In this document: positions 1 to 8,461 of the stretch, piece by piece
How positions within the stretch are numbered: the stretch's first letter is position 1
Layout of the letters: each line of letters starts with the position of its first letter
Assembly (NCBI RefSeq): GCF_002335745.1
Contig: NZ_NIST01000001.1
Span: forward strand, 1,044,300 to 1,108,299
Length of the DNA: 64,000 nt
Source: Evansella halocellulosilytica
GTDB lineage: Bacteria; Bacillota; Bacilli; Bacillales; Salisediminibacteriaceae
Direction of reading: 5' to 3'
Position numbers and translations under genes: made by a program
Notes under the pieces: generated by a model
What the model saw: the letters and a program-made list of their open reading frames with translations, nothing else
The model's database searches: none
Told to the model about the DNA's origin: nothing

Positions 1-255
1 CATCCTATTCCTGTAAAAGCGATGGATGATTCAGTTATTCATATAAAGACAATGATTCTCATGCTAGCCCCAAAAGATGAGGCCAATGAGGAGACATTAG
101 AAGTTTTAAGCGGGATTAGTTCATTTATTATCCGTGATGAACAGACGATCACGCAGTTTGAATCCAGTGAAGAAGAAGAGATAAAACGCTTATTAGAAAA
201 TGAACTACAAATGAAATACGAAGAAAAGGTGTTAAAAAAGGAGAGCAAATCATGA
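1..255 (+). CDS. mtlR: Mannitol operon activator MtlR, C-terminal end only
   Basis: The reading frame is open from the first base, so only the last ~84 residues are present. The visible part (LMLAPKD, then a run ending in a charged helix) fits the EIIA-like domain that ends MtlR activators. In the known family, MtlR switches on mannitol PTS genes and its activity is set by PTS phosphorylation. Gene order mtlR-mtlF-mtlD matches the mtlARFD operons of Bacillaceae. The stop codon overlaps the mtlF start in an ATGA arrangement, so the two are translationally coupled. The assignment rests on context plus this short tail; the HTH and PRD domains lie outside the window. Confidence 0.75.
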   Translation, partial: HPIPVKAMDDSVIHIKTMILMLAPKDEANEETLEVLSGISSFIIRDEQTITQFESSEEEEIKRLLENELQMKYEEKVLKKESKS

Positions 256-689
256 AAAAAGATATTTTACCAGCAGAAAACATTATCCTGAATGCAAGTT
301 TTTCAAATAAAGAAGAAGCAATCAGAGGAACAGGACAAGTTTTAGTAGAAAAAGGCTATGTAAGCCCTGAATATATCGACAAGATGATTGAACGTGAAAA
401 TATCACCTCAACATTTATGGGGAATTTTGTTGCGATCCCTCATGGAACAGAGGATGCGAAAGAGGCGGTCATCTCATCTGGGATTACCGTGATCCAAGTT
501 CCTGACGGCGTTGATTTTGGGGATGGGAACATTGCGAAAGTGTTAATCGGCATCGCAGGTAAAGGGGATGAGCACCTTGATATCCTTTCACAAATTGCGA
601 TCGTTTGCTCAGAAGAGGAAAATGTTCAAAAAATTATTGAAGCCAATGAACCTGAAGATATCATCAGTCTATTTGATGAGGTGAATTAA
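252..689 (+). CDS. mtlF: Mannitol-specific PTS enzyme IIA
   Basis: A cytoplasmic 145-residue EIIA of the mannitol/fructose family. It takes phosphate from HPr and passes it to EIIB of the mannitol permease, which phosphorylates incoming mannitol. The active-site histidine is His64 in the segment VAIPHGT, and the length is normal for a free-standing EIIA-Mtl. The ATG overlaps the mtlR stop, with a GGAG-like site inside the end of mtlR. mtlD starts at the base after the stop, so the three genes are one transcription unit. The EIICB permease gene (mtlA) should lie upstream of the window. Confidence 0.95.
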   Translation: MKKDILPAENIILNASFSNKEEAIRGTGQVLVEKGYVSPEYIDKMIERENITSTFMGNFVAIPHGTEDAKEAVISSGITVIQVPDGVDFGDGNIAKVLIGIAGKGDEHLDILSQIAIVCSEEENVQKIIEANEPEDIISLFDEVN

Positions 690-1832
690 ATGTTAGCCGT
701 TCATTTTGGAGCAGGAAATATTGGTCGAGGATTCATTGGAAGTCTTTTATCCAATGCAGGCTATGACGTTTGCTTTGTTGATGTCAATGACGAAATCGTT
801 CAATTAATCAATGAAAAACAGCAATATCGTGTTGTACTTGCTGGTGTGGAGACGAAAGAAGATGTCGTACAACATGTAAGAGCGATCAACAGTATCGAAA
901 ACCCGGAGAAAGTGGTCGAGGCGATTGCTTCTGCTGATATTGTGACAACAGCTGTCGGACCGCACGTGTTAAAGATCATTGCTGAGCTTGTCGCAAAAGG
1001 GTTGAAAAAACGTGCAGAAGTGACGTCAAAGCCATTAAATATTATTGCTTGTGAGAATATGGTTGGCGGAAGTTCGTTTTTAAAAGAAAAAATCTATGAA
1101 GCGCTCACGGTTCATGAAAAAGAACAGTTTGATCACTATTATGCTTTTCCTAATGCCGCTGTCGATCGAATTGTGCCAGATCAAACGAATGAAGATCCGC
1201 TAATGGTTTTAGTTGAACCGTTTTTTGAGTGGGTCGTCGACAGATCTCAAATGATTGGTGATGTACCGTCCATTGAAGGCGTTACTTTTGTGGACGATTT
1301 AACCCCGTACATTGAAAGGAAGCTGTTCACGGTAAACACCGGTCATGCCGTTGCAGCCTATTTAGGCTATCAAGCAGGGTTAAAAACAATTAAAGATGCG
1401 ATGGAACATGAAAGAGTATTACCACTCGTGAAGGGAGCCTTAACGGAATCGGGGGATGTATTGATCAAAAAGTATAACTTTGCTGCGGAAGAGCATCAGC
1501 TTTACGTTGAAAAAATTATCGGCCGTTTTATGAATCCGCACATGAATGATGAAATACCGCGGGTTGCGAGAGGTCCGATTCGTAAGCTAGGAAGAAATGA
1601 TCGGTTAATTAACCCAGCTCTTCAATATGCTGAACAGCTTGAAGGCGAGCCAGAACATTTAATTAAAACGATTGCTGCCGCTCTAAAATACGACTACCGA
1701 AACGATGAAGAAGCAGTGCAATTACAAGAAAAAATAAAAGAGTTTGGCTATGAAAAGGTGCTTTACGAAGTTTGTGGTTTGGCGGAAGGGCATCCATTCG
1801 TGCAGGCGATTTTAGAAGAAGTGAATAAATAA
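690..1832 (+). CDS. mtlD: Mannitol-1-phosphate 5-dehydrogenase
   Basis: A cytoplasmic NAD-dependent enzyme that oxidises mannitol 1-phosphate, the product of the mannitol PTS, to fructose 6-phosphate for glycolysis. The N-terminus carries the Rossmann motif GAGNIGRGFIG (residues 7-17). The central region holds the dehydrogenase segment KLFTVNTGHA (about residues 211-220), typical of the long-chain mannitol dehydrogenase family. At 380 residues it has the normal length. It starts directly after the mtlF stop codon and ends the operon. A long perfect hairpin lies about 90 bp downstream and is the likely operon end. Confidence 0.96.
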   Translation: MLAVHFGAGNIGRGFIGSLLSNAGYDVCFVDVNDEIVQLINEKQQYRVVLAGVETKEDVVQHVRAINSIENPEKVVEAIASADIVTTAVGPHVLKIIAELVAKGLKKRAEVTSKPLNIIACENMVGGSSFLKEKIYEALTVHEKEQFDHYYAFPNAAVDRIVPDQTNEDPLMVLVEPFFEWVVDRSQMIGDVPSIEGVTFVDDLTPYIERKLFTVNTGHAVAAYLGYQAGLKTIKDAMEHERVLPLVKGALTESGDVLIKKYNFAAEEHQLYVEKIIGRFMNPHMNDEIPRVARGPIRKLGRNDRLINPALQYAEQLEGEPEHLIKTIAAALKYDYRNDEEAVQLQEKIKEFGYEKVLYEVCGLAEGHPFVQAILEEVNK

Positions 1833-1922
1833 TTAGCTTAATATCGCATTGTTTTTTGTTTAGTTAGGAGATTTGCCGGTGTCGGGGTTATCTGACCTCG
1901 CGGTTCCTCGGGTTCTGAAGCC

Positions 1923-1966
1923 TACAAAAATGAACCAGGTTCACGTGAACTTGGTTCATTTTTGTA
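1923..1966 (+). terminator. Long palindromic hairpin after mtlD
   Basis: Two 15-base arms (TACAAAAATGAACCA and its complement) flank the palindrome GTTCACGTGAAC. The only non-Watson-Crick position is a G-T, which pairs as G-U in RNA. The A-rich 5' arm and T-rich 3' arm make it a plausible bidirectional terminator, but it is unusually long and nearly fully self-complementary. Confidence 0.6.
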
Positions 1967-2082
1967 TACATGAGTATAAACACCTGCCATTTGAATATAT
2001 ATACAACCTTTACACCTGGTTGGTACGCTAGTTTAATGAGAGTAGAATATTCTCGACAAACAACATTCTAGGGGTGGATGAG

Positions 2083-2817
2083 ATGAAACAGAACAAATAT
2101 GATGATCCTGCATTTTTCAAAAACTACAGTCAAATGAGTCGTTCTGTAGAGGGCTTGGAATCTGCAGGAGAATGGCCTGCTTTACGTTCCATGCTTCCTG
2201 ATTTAAAGGGGAAACGTGTATTAGATCTTGGTTGTGGATATGGCTGGCATTGTCGCTACGTACGTAAACAAGGAGCACAGTCAGTCGTTGGCATCGACCT
2301 ATCAGAAAAGATGCTGCGCCGTGCAAAGGATATGACGAATGACTCTGCAGTAACCTATGAGAGGATGGGAATAGAAGACATTGATTTCGAAGCAGAAGAG
2401 TTTGATGTCGTCATTAGTTCCCTTGCCCTCCACTACACTGAGCGTTTCGATCTTGTCTGTCAAAACATTCATCACTGTCTTACTACAGGAGGCAGCTTCA
2501 TCTTATCGGTAGAGCATCCGGTCTTTACTGCAATAGCAGCACAAGATTGGTTTTACGGACCAAACGGTGAGCGCTTGCATTGGCCAGTCGATGGCTATCA
2601 AAATGAAGGGCAACGAGAAGCGAGATTTCTAGACAATGATGTTGTGAAATACCATCGCACAGTTGCCACACATATGAATGCATTGATAGAATCAGGCTTT
2701 TCGATTGTAAAGGTTGCAGAACCTCAGCCCTCTCAACATCTGCTTAAACAAAACGAGGATTGGCGTGATGAGACTCGCCGTCCAATGTTTCTGATAATAA
2801 GTGCTGTCAAAAATTAG
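2083..2817 (+). CDS. Class I SAM-dependent methyltransferase
   Basis: A soluble 244-residue methyltransferase of the Rossmann-like class I fold. Motif I is VLDLGCGYG, followed by GIDLSEKML (motif II region) and the motif IV-like segment FDVVISSLALHY. The family moves a methyl group from S-adenosylmethionine; the acceptor cannot be read from sequence. I chose the ATG at 2083 because AGGGGTGG sits just before it. The in-frame GTG at 2074 lies inside that ribosome binding site. It stands alone, with a hairpin terminator about 115 bp downstream. Confidence 0.88.
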   Translation: MKQNKYDDPAFFKNYSQMSRSVEGLESAGEWPALRSMLPDLKGKRVLDLGCGYGWHCRYVRKQGAQSVVGIDLSEKMLRRAKDMTNDSAVTYERMGIEDIDFEAEEFDVVISSLALHYTERFDLVCQNIHHCLTTGGSFILSVEHPVFTAIAAQDWFYGPNGERLHWPVDGYQNEGQREARFLDNDVVKYHRTVATHMNALIESGFSIVKVAEPQPSQHLLKQNEDWRDETRRPMFLIISAVKN

Positions 2818-2933
2818 ATCTAATAAACATATCCTAGTTTAAGCTATGCTTCGATATCCTTGGAACTTCTTATTTGTCCGCTACTTTTCCGTTTTAATCT
2901 ACAATAAGATGATGAATTCTTCCAAACTCTTCT

Positions 2934-2960
2934 AACTCCACAGTTTGTGGAGTTTTTTCT
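2934..2960 (+). terminator. Rho-independent terminator after the methyltransferase
   Basis: An 8-bp stem AACTCCAC/GTGGAGTT with a short loop is followed by a run of T. Confidence 0.85.
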
Positions 2961-3314
2961 TACGATTGCAATGAATGATAACGATGTATTGAGTGAAAAG
3001 ACCTATATTCCGCATGAAAATAAAGGGTTAAAATGCCTAAAAATGTCTAATTTTGTGGAATTGAACAATTGGATGTGTATAATTTAATAGTATAAAAGGA
3101 TTGGGGATAAAATAGGTCTCTTGTTTCACAATGATCGCAAAAATGTAAGTTACGACGGTAGTAGGTTACCGAAAAACCTGATTAGGTGGCTATCTGTTTT
3201 TTGGTACCAATTGATAGTATGTTAATAACCTAAGGTGAACTTTTGGTGGGTCAAAAGGGGTGTGAAGAAAGGTACATATACGATTGAAAAGAAGAGTGAT
3301 AGGAGATGAAAAAG
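2961..3314 (+). promoter_or_regulatory. Promoter and structured ~220-nt leader, class unknown
   Basis: A TATAAT box at 3078-3083 precedes about 220 bases with no gene. Within it, 3150-3215 can fold into back-to-back hairpins: CGGTA/TACCG with loop GTAGGT, then ACCT-GATT-AGGT. The first loop is complementary to the ACCT arm of the second hairpin, and an alternative GGTAG/CTATC pairing would enclose both. This suggests a switchable leader, but it does not match a riboswitch family I can name. No reading frame is supported here. Confidence 0.4.
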
Positions 3315-4049
3315 ATGACGAAAGAGACAAAAAACAAATCAAGAGGTTGGCTAAAAGGAGTTCTTTCTAATCCGAACGAAAATGACCAACATCGTGAACA
3401 TGCTGGTGAACAAGTTGGTAGGGAAGAAGATGAACCGAACAATATTAATCACCCTGAATCAGCAGAGTATCCAAACAATAACAATTTGTTTTCAAAAGAA
3501 AACCAAGACAAAATATCGTTAGATTTAATTGTAGCTTTAGAAAATATGTTAAATGACCGGCAATTAATTTTACATAATAAAAAAGGTCTTGAAGACAAAT
3601 TAGAATCAGCAAATGAATCAATCCACCGTCTAAAGCACGATTTGACTAAGAAGGATCAGCTTATACAAGATAAAAGTGAAGAAATTCATCAATTGGAAAC
3701 GAACTTGACGAATAAGCAAATGAGCTATGACCAGCTACTTGAAGACTATAAAGATTACCAGTACTCTTCTAAAAATGATTATGAAAAGCTATCAAATCAA
3801 CTAGAAAAAGAGATTAATAAATATAATCGATTAAATGAAGAATCGAAGAACAATCAGTATGAAAGTATGCTGAAAATAAAAGATCTTGAAGAAAAAGTGA
3901 GAGAGTTAGAAGTAGAAAACGAGAAACATGAGGAACAATTCCAACAGCTTCAAGATGAGAAAAATGAATTAATAGGAACGATTAACGATTTTACAGAACG
4001 AATGTCTTTGTCCTTCCCGAAAAAGCCGTCGACATCTCACTCGGAATAA
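3315..4049 (+). CDS. Coiled-coil protein of unknown function
   Basis: A hydrophilic 244-residue protein with no signal peptide or membrane segment. Residues from about 70 to 225 show heptad-like spacing of L/I/N in a Lys/Glu-rich background, which predicts a long coiled coil. The first 60 residues are low-complexity and polar. I placed the start at the second in-frame ATG: AGGAG directly abuts the first ATG (3306) but is 9 bases from 3315. It lies 33 bp upstream of a membrane-anchored polysaccharide deacetylase and shares its leader, so it may be a cytoplasmic partner of that enzyme (inference). I do not recognise the family. Confidence 0.7.
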   Translation: MTKETKNKSRGWLKGVLSNPNENDQHREHAGEQVGREEDEPNNINHPESAEYPNNNNLFSKENQDKISLDLIVALENMLNDRQLILHNKKGLEDKLESANESIHRLKHDLTKKDQLIQDKSEEIHQLETNLTNKQMSYDQLLEDYKDYQYSSKNDYEKLSNQLEKEINKYNRLNEESKNNQYESMLKIKDLEEKVRELEVENEKHEEQFQQLQDEKNELIGTINDFTERMSLSFPKKPSTSHSE

Positions 4050-4082
4050 CTGATACCTGAACCTAAAAGAAAGGGGGCAGCC

Positions 4083-5303
4083 ATGTCAGTCTACCACGAA
4101 AAGCTACTTGAACTCTTATCCATAGAAAAAACGTCAGATCAAGCATTTTTGCGAATGAAACTATCATTTAAAAAAGAAGTAGAACTTCTTTGGGAAATTG
4201 ATATTGATACAGCTCGTAAGTTGCAAGTATTAACTGACGCAGGGAATCATTATAAATTTAGGTTATCCTTTTATCATTCGTGGAACACGACCAAAAAGCA
4301 AAGCTTGAGCTATGTAACTAAAACGTACCGGAATGAAAGCGAAAGAGTTTATTTTTCATGTTCTGAAAAATATGTTAAAGGCTTACAAGCGATTAAGAGT
4401 GTTAGCGATATTGATGAAGTTTATGCGCTTCCTGATGTAACCGTTCACGATCCTGTTCAATCTGAAGAGCCTGTTCAAAAAGAACCGGAATCTAGTAACA
4501 ACAGGCTCACATTGATTGCTGTTGCGGTACTAAGTGCTGCCTTCATATTTTTATTAGGGTATTCAGGTTACGATCACATTAGTCAGCCGGTATATGGCGA
4601 AGAAGCGAATGTGATTTATGAATCTCCAGAAAAAGAAATCCTTTTAAAAAGCAAAAGAGAAGTGCTTCTTTCCTCAAGTGGAAATTATGAAACGAACGCC
4701 ATTACCGAAAGGAATATGCCTGCTATAGAAGTAACTGGCTTACAAACGTTTACGATTCCACAAGGCAGTGTTGCACTGACTTTCGATGACGGACCAACAC
4801 TAAATACGATTAAAATTACTGACATTTTAAATGAATATCAAGTTGGTGGGACTTTTTTCTTTACTGGAATGAATATCCAAAAACACCCTGGTTATGTGCA
4901 GTATGTTCATGAAAACGGTTACTCGATTGGAAATCATTCAATGACTCATGTTAATATGAACCGATTAAATCGTGACGAGCAAGAAAAGGAACTTGTCGTA
5001 ACAAGTGAATTAATTGAAGAGCTTATTCATGAGCCTGTCGAGTTATTTCGGCCTCCATATGGCGCTTATAATGAAAAAACGATCGATTTAATGGAAGAGC
5101 ACGATCATAAAATGGTCCTTTGGGATATTGATCCAGAAGATTGGCGGTCGAGAAGTGCAGAAGCTATTATAAATCAAATACATAAAAACGATGTGTCAGG
5201 TTCAATTATCCTTCTCCACGAATCACAAGCAGTCGTTGATGCTCTGCCAGATATCATTGAATATTTACAAGAGCAAGACTTAGATATCGTAAATATTAAA
5301 TAG
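4083..5303 (+). CDS. Membrane-anchored polysaccharide deacetylase (CE4/NodB)
   Basis: A 406-residue protein in three parts: an unrecognised cytoplasmic region (1-~140), one membrane helix (LIAVAVLSAAFIFLLGY, about 143-160), and an outside catalytic domain. The catalytic part has all five CE4 motifs: TFDDGP (233-238), NHSMTH, RPPYGAYN, DIDPEDW and LLHES. The first Asp is the catalytic base, and the second Asp with the two His bind the metal. Known CE4 enzymes remove N-acetyl groups from peptidoglycan, chitin or exopolysaccharide; the substrate here is unknown. A strong AAGGGGG site precedes the ATG. The N-terminal cytoplasmic extension is unusual, since most CE4 proteins of bacilli have only a signal peptide or anchor. 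Confidence 0.88.
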   Translation: MSVYHEKLLELLSIEKTSDQAFLRMKLSFKKEVELLWEIDIDTARKLQVLTDAGNHYKFRLSFYHSWNTTKKQSLSYVTKTYRNESERVYFSCSEKYVKGLQAIKSVSDIDEVYALPDVTVHDPVQSEEPVQKEPESSNNRLTLIAVAVLSAAFIFLLGYSGYDHISQPVYGEEANVIYESPEKEILLKSKREVLLSSSGNYETNAITERNMPAIEVTGLQTFTIPQGSVALTFDDGPTLNTIKITDILNEYQVGGTFFFTGMNIQKHPGYVQYVHENGYSIGNHSMTHVNMNRLNRDEQEKELVVTSELIEELIHEPVELFRPPYGAYNEKTIDLMEEHDHKMVLWDIDPEDWRSRSAEAIINQIHKNDVSGSIILLHESQAVVDALPDIIEYLQEQDLDIVNIK

Positions 5304-5393
5304 GCTACAACAAAAGTCGTATGAAACTTCAATCCATAATCGGGAGACAGTATATTTATCTTCCTTTACGATGAAGTAAAGGAGGTAAGTACA

Positions 5394-5852
5394 ATGATTA
5401 AAGGTTTATATGAAGCTCATCTACCTGTAAGTGATTTAGAACGCTCCATACAGTTTTACGAAAATCTTGGATTGGAGTTTGATCACCGTGTTGGCGATAA
5501 TCTCGCATTTTTATGGATCGAAAAAGATAAGAGCTGGCTTGGCCTTTGGCAATCGGAACAAGTGCATTTAGAATACCATCCTTCGATCAGACATATTGCT
5601 TTTCATGTGTCTTTAACAGATTTAAAAAATTCGGTCAATTGGTTAGAAAATAAAAGGTACAAGCCAAGGGAAGCGTTTGGCTTTGAACCAGTAGAACCAT
5701 TTGTTCTCGTTTCTAACGGTGTTTCCCATGCGAAGATCCATTTCAATGATCCAGACGGAAATAGTCTAGAATTAATTTGTAAAGTGAGAAATCCAAACAA
5801 CTTGACTGAGCGCATGTACTTAAGCGAGTGGGAGAAGAGAAGTAAGGAATAA
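5394..5852 (+). CDS. VOC (glyoxalase/bleomycin-resistance fold) protein
   Basis: A soluble 152-residue protein of the vicinal oxygen chelate superfamily. It shows the expected double beta-alpha-beta-beta-beta layout: HLPVSDLERSIQFYENLGLEF at the start, RHIAFHV in the middle and FNDPDGNSLELI near the end. The DPDGN-x-LEL ending is a hallmark. Members include glyoxalase I, FosA/FosB-type resistance enzymes and dioxygenases; nothing here identifies the reaction. The start is fixed by AAAGGAGGT, and a strong terminator follows. Six further VOC genes cluster at 39.9-43.1 kb. Confidence 0.85.
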   Translation: MIKGLYEAHLPVSDLERSIQFYENLGLEFDHRVGDNLAFLWIEKDKSWLGLWQSEQVHLEYHPSIRHIAFHVSLTDLKNSVNWLENKRYKPREAFGFEPVEPFVLVSNGVSHAKIHFNDPDGNSLELICKVRNPNNLTERMYLSEWEKRSKE

Positions 5853-5858
5853 ACGAGT

Positions 5859-5891
5859 CGGCTGCATACATAGATATGCAGTCGTTTTTTT
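5859..5891 (+). terminator. Rho-independent terminator (TATGCAG family)
   Basis: The stem CTGCATA/TATGCAG is extended by three more pairs and followed by seven T. Near-identical stems occur at 9669 and 18327. Confidence 0.9.
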
Positions 5892-5990
5892 GATTTACAT
5901 CTGTCAATGCAGTTGAAGTGTGAGTGCAGACATCTAATTAGTAGAACGTAACGTTTATTAAGAATGCGCCTTATAAGCAGCAAGTTCAAC

Positions 5991-6022
5991 TGCATAAAAA
6001 ACATGAAATGGAAGACATTATA
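5991..6022 (+). promoter_or_regulatory. Possible forespore (sigma-G-like) promoter
   Basis: TGCATA and CATTATA lie 36 bases upstream of the germination operon. They resemble the sigma-G -35 and -10 boxes, but the 19-base spacer is longer than usual. gerA-type operons are known to be sigma-G controlled. Confidence 0.35.
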
Positions 6023-6057
6023 ACAAAGTCTAATTAGCCTATGAAGGGATTTATGGA

Positions 6058-7374
6058 ATGGATAACTTTGTAGAAGATATCAAAAATAAGTTTCAAAATA
6101 ATGACGATTTTTTTTACCAGATCGATTACATATTAGATGTCCCAGTCATGTTTTTTGGCTTTAAGACGTTAATTGACCTTGATAAGACAAAGGTGACGAT
6201 TCAAAAATGTGTTGATCGTGCTGTGGCTAGCGAGATCCCATTTGAAAAGCTGCTGGCGTTATTAGGAAAGGTAAAGGAGGGGAGTATAGAGGAAGCCACC
6301 GCGTCTATTGTTGAAGGAAAGATGATTATCCATGTTGGCGATGACAAGTTTGTCATTGTTGAGCCCATTTTCAAATCTTTAAATCGTGCAGTCGAACAGC
6401 CATCAAGTGAAAATGTATTACAAGGTTCATTAAGTTCTTTTATTGAAGATTTAGATACAAATATCGGCATTCTTAGAAGAGGGTTTAGTTCTGAGCGGTT
6501 ATGTGTGCAATCCTATAACGTCGGTCATGAGAAAAAAAAGAAGCTTTCGCTTTTATATGATGAAGACCGTGTTGATATGAGTTTAGTAAAGAAAATTAGC
6601 CAACAAGTCGAAAGTAACAATCAAATGGACGTTACGAATATACAGCAGCTATCAAAAATGTTGAATTTTACCCCATGGGATTCGGTATCAAAATTTCAGA
6701 CGACAGAACTGACTTTGGAGGCTGTAAGTTTTTTATTAAAGGGCAGAGTTGTGTTGTTAATAGATCGAATTCCTTATGCACTCATCCTTCCAAGTCTGTT
6801 ATGGGACATGTTTACCGTTGATAATGACCGAAATTTTACGATCCCTTTAATGCTGCTTATTCGCTCAGTTCGAGTCATTGGCGTGTTAGCTACATTAATT
6901 ATACCTGGTTTATATGTCGCGTTAGTCGCTGTCAATCCAGAAGTTTTACGAATGGAAATGGCATTGTCGATCGCTCAAAGCCGTCAAGGCGTTCCGTATC
7001 CTGCACTCGTTGAAATCATTATTATGCTTGTCATTCTCGAGTTAATTCTTGAAGCGAGTGTCAGGTTACCTAAAAGTGTCGGTCCGACGATATCAATGGT
7101 AGGGGGGATTATTCTTGGACAAGCGATCGTTGATGCACAATTAGTCAGCAATTTATTAATTATTATTCTTGCAGCCACAACGATTGCTAACTTCGCGATT
7201 GTTGGGGTACAAAATGCACTTGCAATTCGTTTATTTAAATATGTCATTGTTGTTTTAGCTTCAATTTATGGTGTTTTAGGAATATTGGTCGGAATGTTAT
7301 TTGTATGTGCCTATCTTGCAAGTTTAACGTCATTTGGTGTCTCTTATCTTCACTTAAACTCAAGCAAAGGATGA
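6058..7374 (+). CDS. Spore germination receptor subunit A (GerA family)
   Basis: The A subunit of a nutrient germinant receptor of the spore inner membrane. A hydrophilic N-terminal domain (1-~225) precedes a membrane part with about five helices. The family signature is clear: SVRLPKSVGPTISMVGG and GQAIVDAQLVS (about residues 340-375). At 438 residues it is somewhat shorter than typical GerAA proteins (~480). AAGGGAT lies 7 bases before the ATG. It heads an A-B-C operon with 7 bp to the B gene. The germinant cannot be predicted from sequence. Confidence 0.93.
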   Translation: MDNFVEDIKNKFQNNDDFFYQIDYILDVPVMFFGFKTLIDLDKTKVTIQKCVDRAVASEIPFEKLLALLGKVKEGSIEEATASIVEGKMIIHVGDDKFVIVEPIFKSLNRAVEQPSSENVLQGSLSSFIEDLDTNIGILRRGFSSERLCVQSYNVGHEKKKKLSLLYDEDRVDMSLVKKISQQVESNNQMDVTNIQQLSKMLNFTPWDSVSKFQTTELTLEAVSFLLKGRVVLLIDRIPYALILPSLLWDMFTVDNDRNFTIPLMLLIRSVRVIGVLATLIIPGLYVALVAVNPEVLRMEMALSIAQSRQGVPYPALVEIIIMLVILELILEASVRLPKSVGPTISMVGGIILGQAIVDAQLVSNLLIIILAATTIANFAIVGVQNALAIRLFKYVIVVLASIYGVLGILVGMLFVCAYLASLTSFGVSYLHLNSSKG

Positions 7375-7381
7375 TAAAAGA

Positions 7382-8461
7382 GTGGATAAAAGCTTACATG
7401 TTGTATTCATGTATCTTCTTATACATATTGGGCTCATTCTGTTTATGTACCCAGCTGATATTATAGATAGTGTGAGCCGGACGCATTGGCTGCCGATTCT
7501 AATCGGGGTCGTTGTTCACATTACTTTTATATGGATTTTTATGAAAGGGCTAAGCTTTTTTGAAAATAAAAGCATTGTTGATATATATTTTGAAGCTGGA
7601 AAAGGGATATCATTCATTTTCCTTGTACCGGTTATGATTTACTTCCTTTTAGTTACCATCACTACAGTGAGTGCTCATTCAGAAATTATTAATATCGCTT
7701 TTTTATCAGAAACACCTGATTGGGCAATTATCGTGTTGTTCCTCGTAATTGCAGCCTATATTGCGACAAAAGGGGTTGAAGCCATTTTACGAACGGGTCT
7801 CTTAATTGCTCTTTTGTTTTTTCCGCTTACTATATTTATTTATTTTATGTCTTTTCAAAATGTTGATTGGCGTTATTTCTTTCCCCTATTTGATATCGAT
7901 TATTCATTTTTGACTGAACGTTCTTACTACAAAAGCTATTTTGCTTTTACAGGCGGTTTTTTATTTCTTGGCTTTGTGCAGCCTTATTTTTATTACAACC
8001 GTAAAAAAGTGCTGCTAGCGGCTTTATTGCTTATTCCTTTCTTTCTCTTTGCTGTTTATACTCCAATTCTTACGTTTGGCCAGGCGACATCTGCTACGTT
8101 GCATTTTCCTTTCATTTTAGTGCTCGATTCGATTTATATACATTGGCTTATTTTTGACAGGGTGACGATGTTTTTCCTGTTAAGTTTAATCATTTTTATT
8201 ATGCTTTTAGTTTCGTTAGTGTTATGGAAAATGTCGAGAATTATGACAGGATTTTTCCCGAAGCTTAAGCCTAACTATATCATTTACTTTCTGACAGTGC
8301 TTACGTTTGTCGTTTGCCTGATCATCCCCAATTGGAATGACATTGACAAGCTGTTTTGGTGGAATACCTTTTTTAGGTTCTATTCTTTATTAGTCGTTCC
8401 AATATCGATTTATATTTTAGGGTGGCGGTCGCAAAGAAAGGGGAACGTTGAAAATGGTTAG
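7382..8461 (+). CDS. Spore germination receptor subunit B (GerB family permease)
   Basis: An integral membrane protein of 359 residues with about ten hydrophobic helices, belonging to the spore germination branch of the amino acid permease (APC) superfamily. In known receptors the B subunit binds the nutrient germinant and forms a complex with A and C in the spore inner membrane. The start is GTG, with a GGATG-like site upstream. Its 3' end overlaps the C gene by 8 bp, so the two are translationally coupled. Confidence 0.92.
   Translation: MDKSLHVVFMYLLIHIGLILFMYPADIIDSVSRTHWLPILIGVVVHITFIWIFMKGLSFFENKSIVDIYFEAGKGISFIFLVPVMIYFLLVTITTVSAHSEIINIAFLSETPDWAIIVLFLVIAAYIATKGVEAILRTGLLIALLFFPLTIFIYFMSFQNVDWRYFFPLFDIDYSFLTERSYYKSYFAFTGGFLFLGFVQPYFYYNRKKVLLAALLLIPFFLFAVYTPILTFGQATSATLHFPFILVLDSIYIHWLIFDRVTMFFLLSLIIFIMLLVSLVLWKMSRIMTGFFPKLKPNYIIYFLTVLTFVVCLIIPNWNDIDKLFWWNTFFRFYSLLVVPISIYILGWRSQRKGNVENG

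Noticed and set aside
3150-3215. Cyclic di-GMP (GEMM) riboswitch
   Set aside because: A GGTAG..GGTTACCG resemblance exists, but the GCAAA and CGCAAAG blocks in the required order are not present.
5603-6004. 133-codon minus-strand frame over the VOC gene
   Set aside because: Antisense shadow of the VOC gene with no initiation signal.
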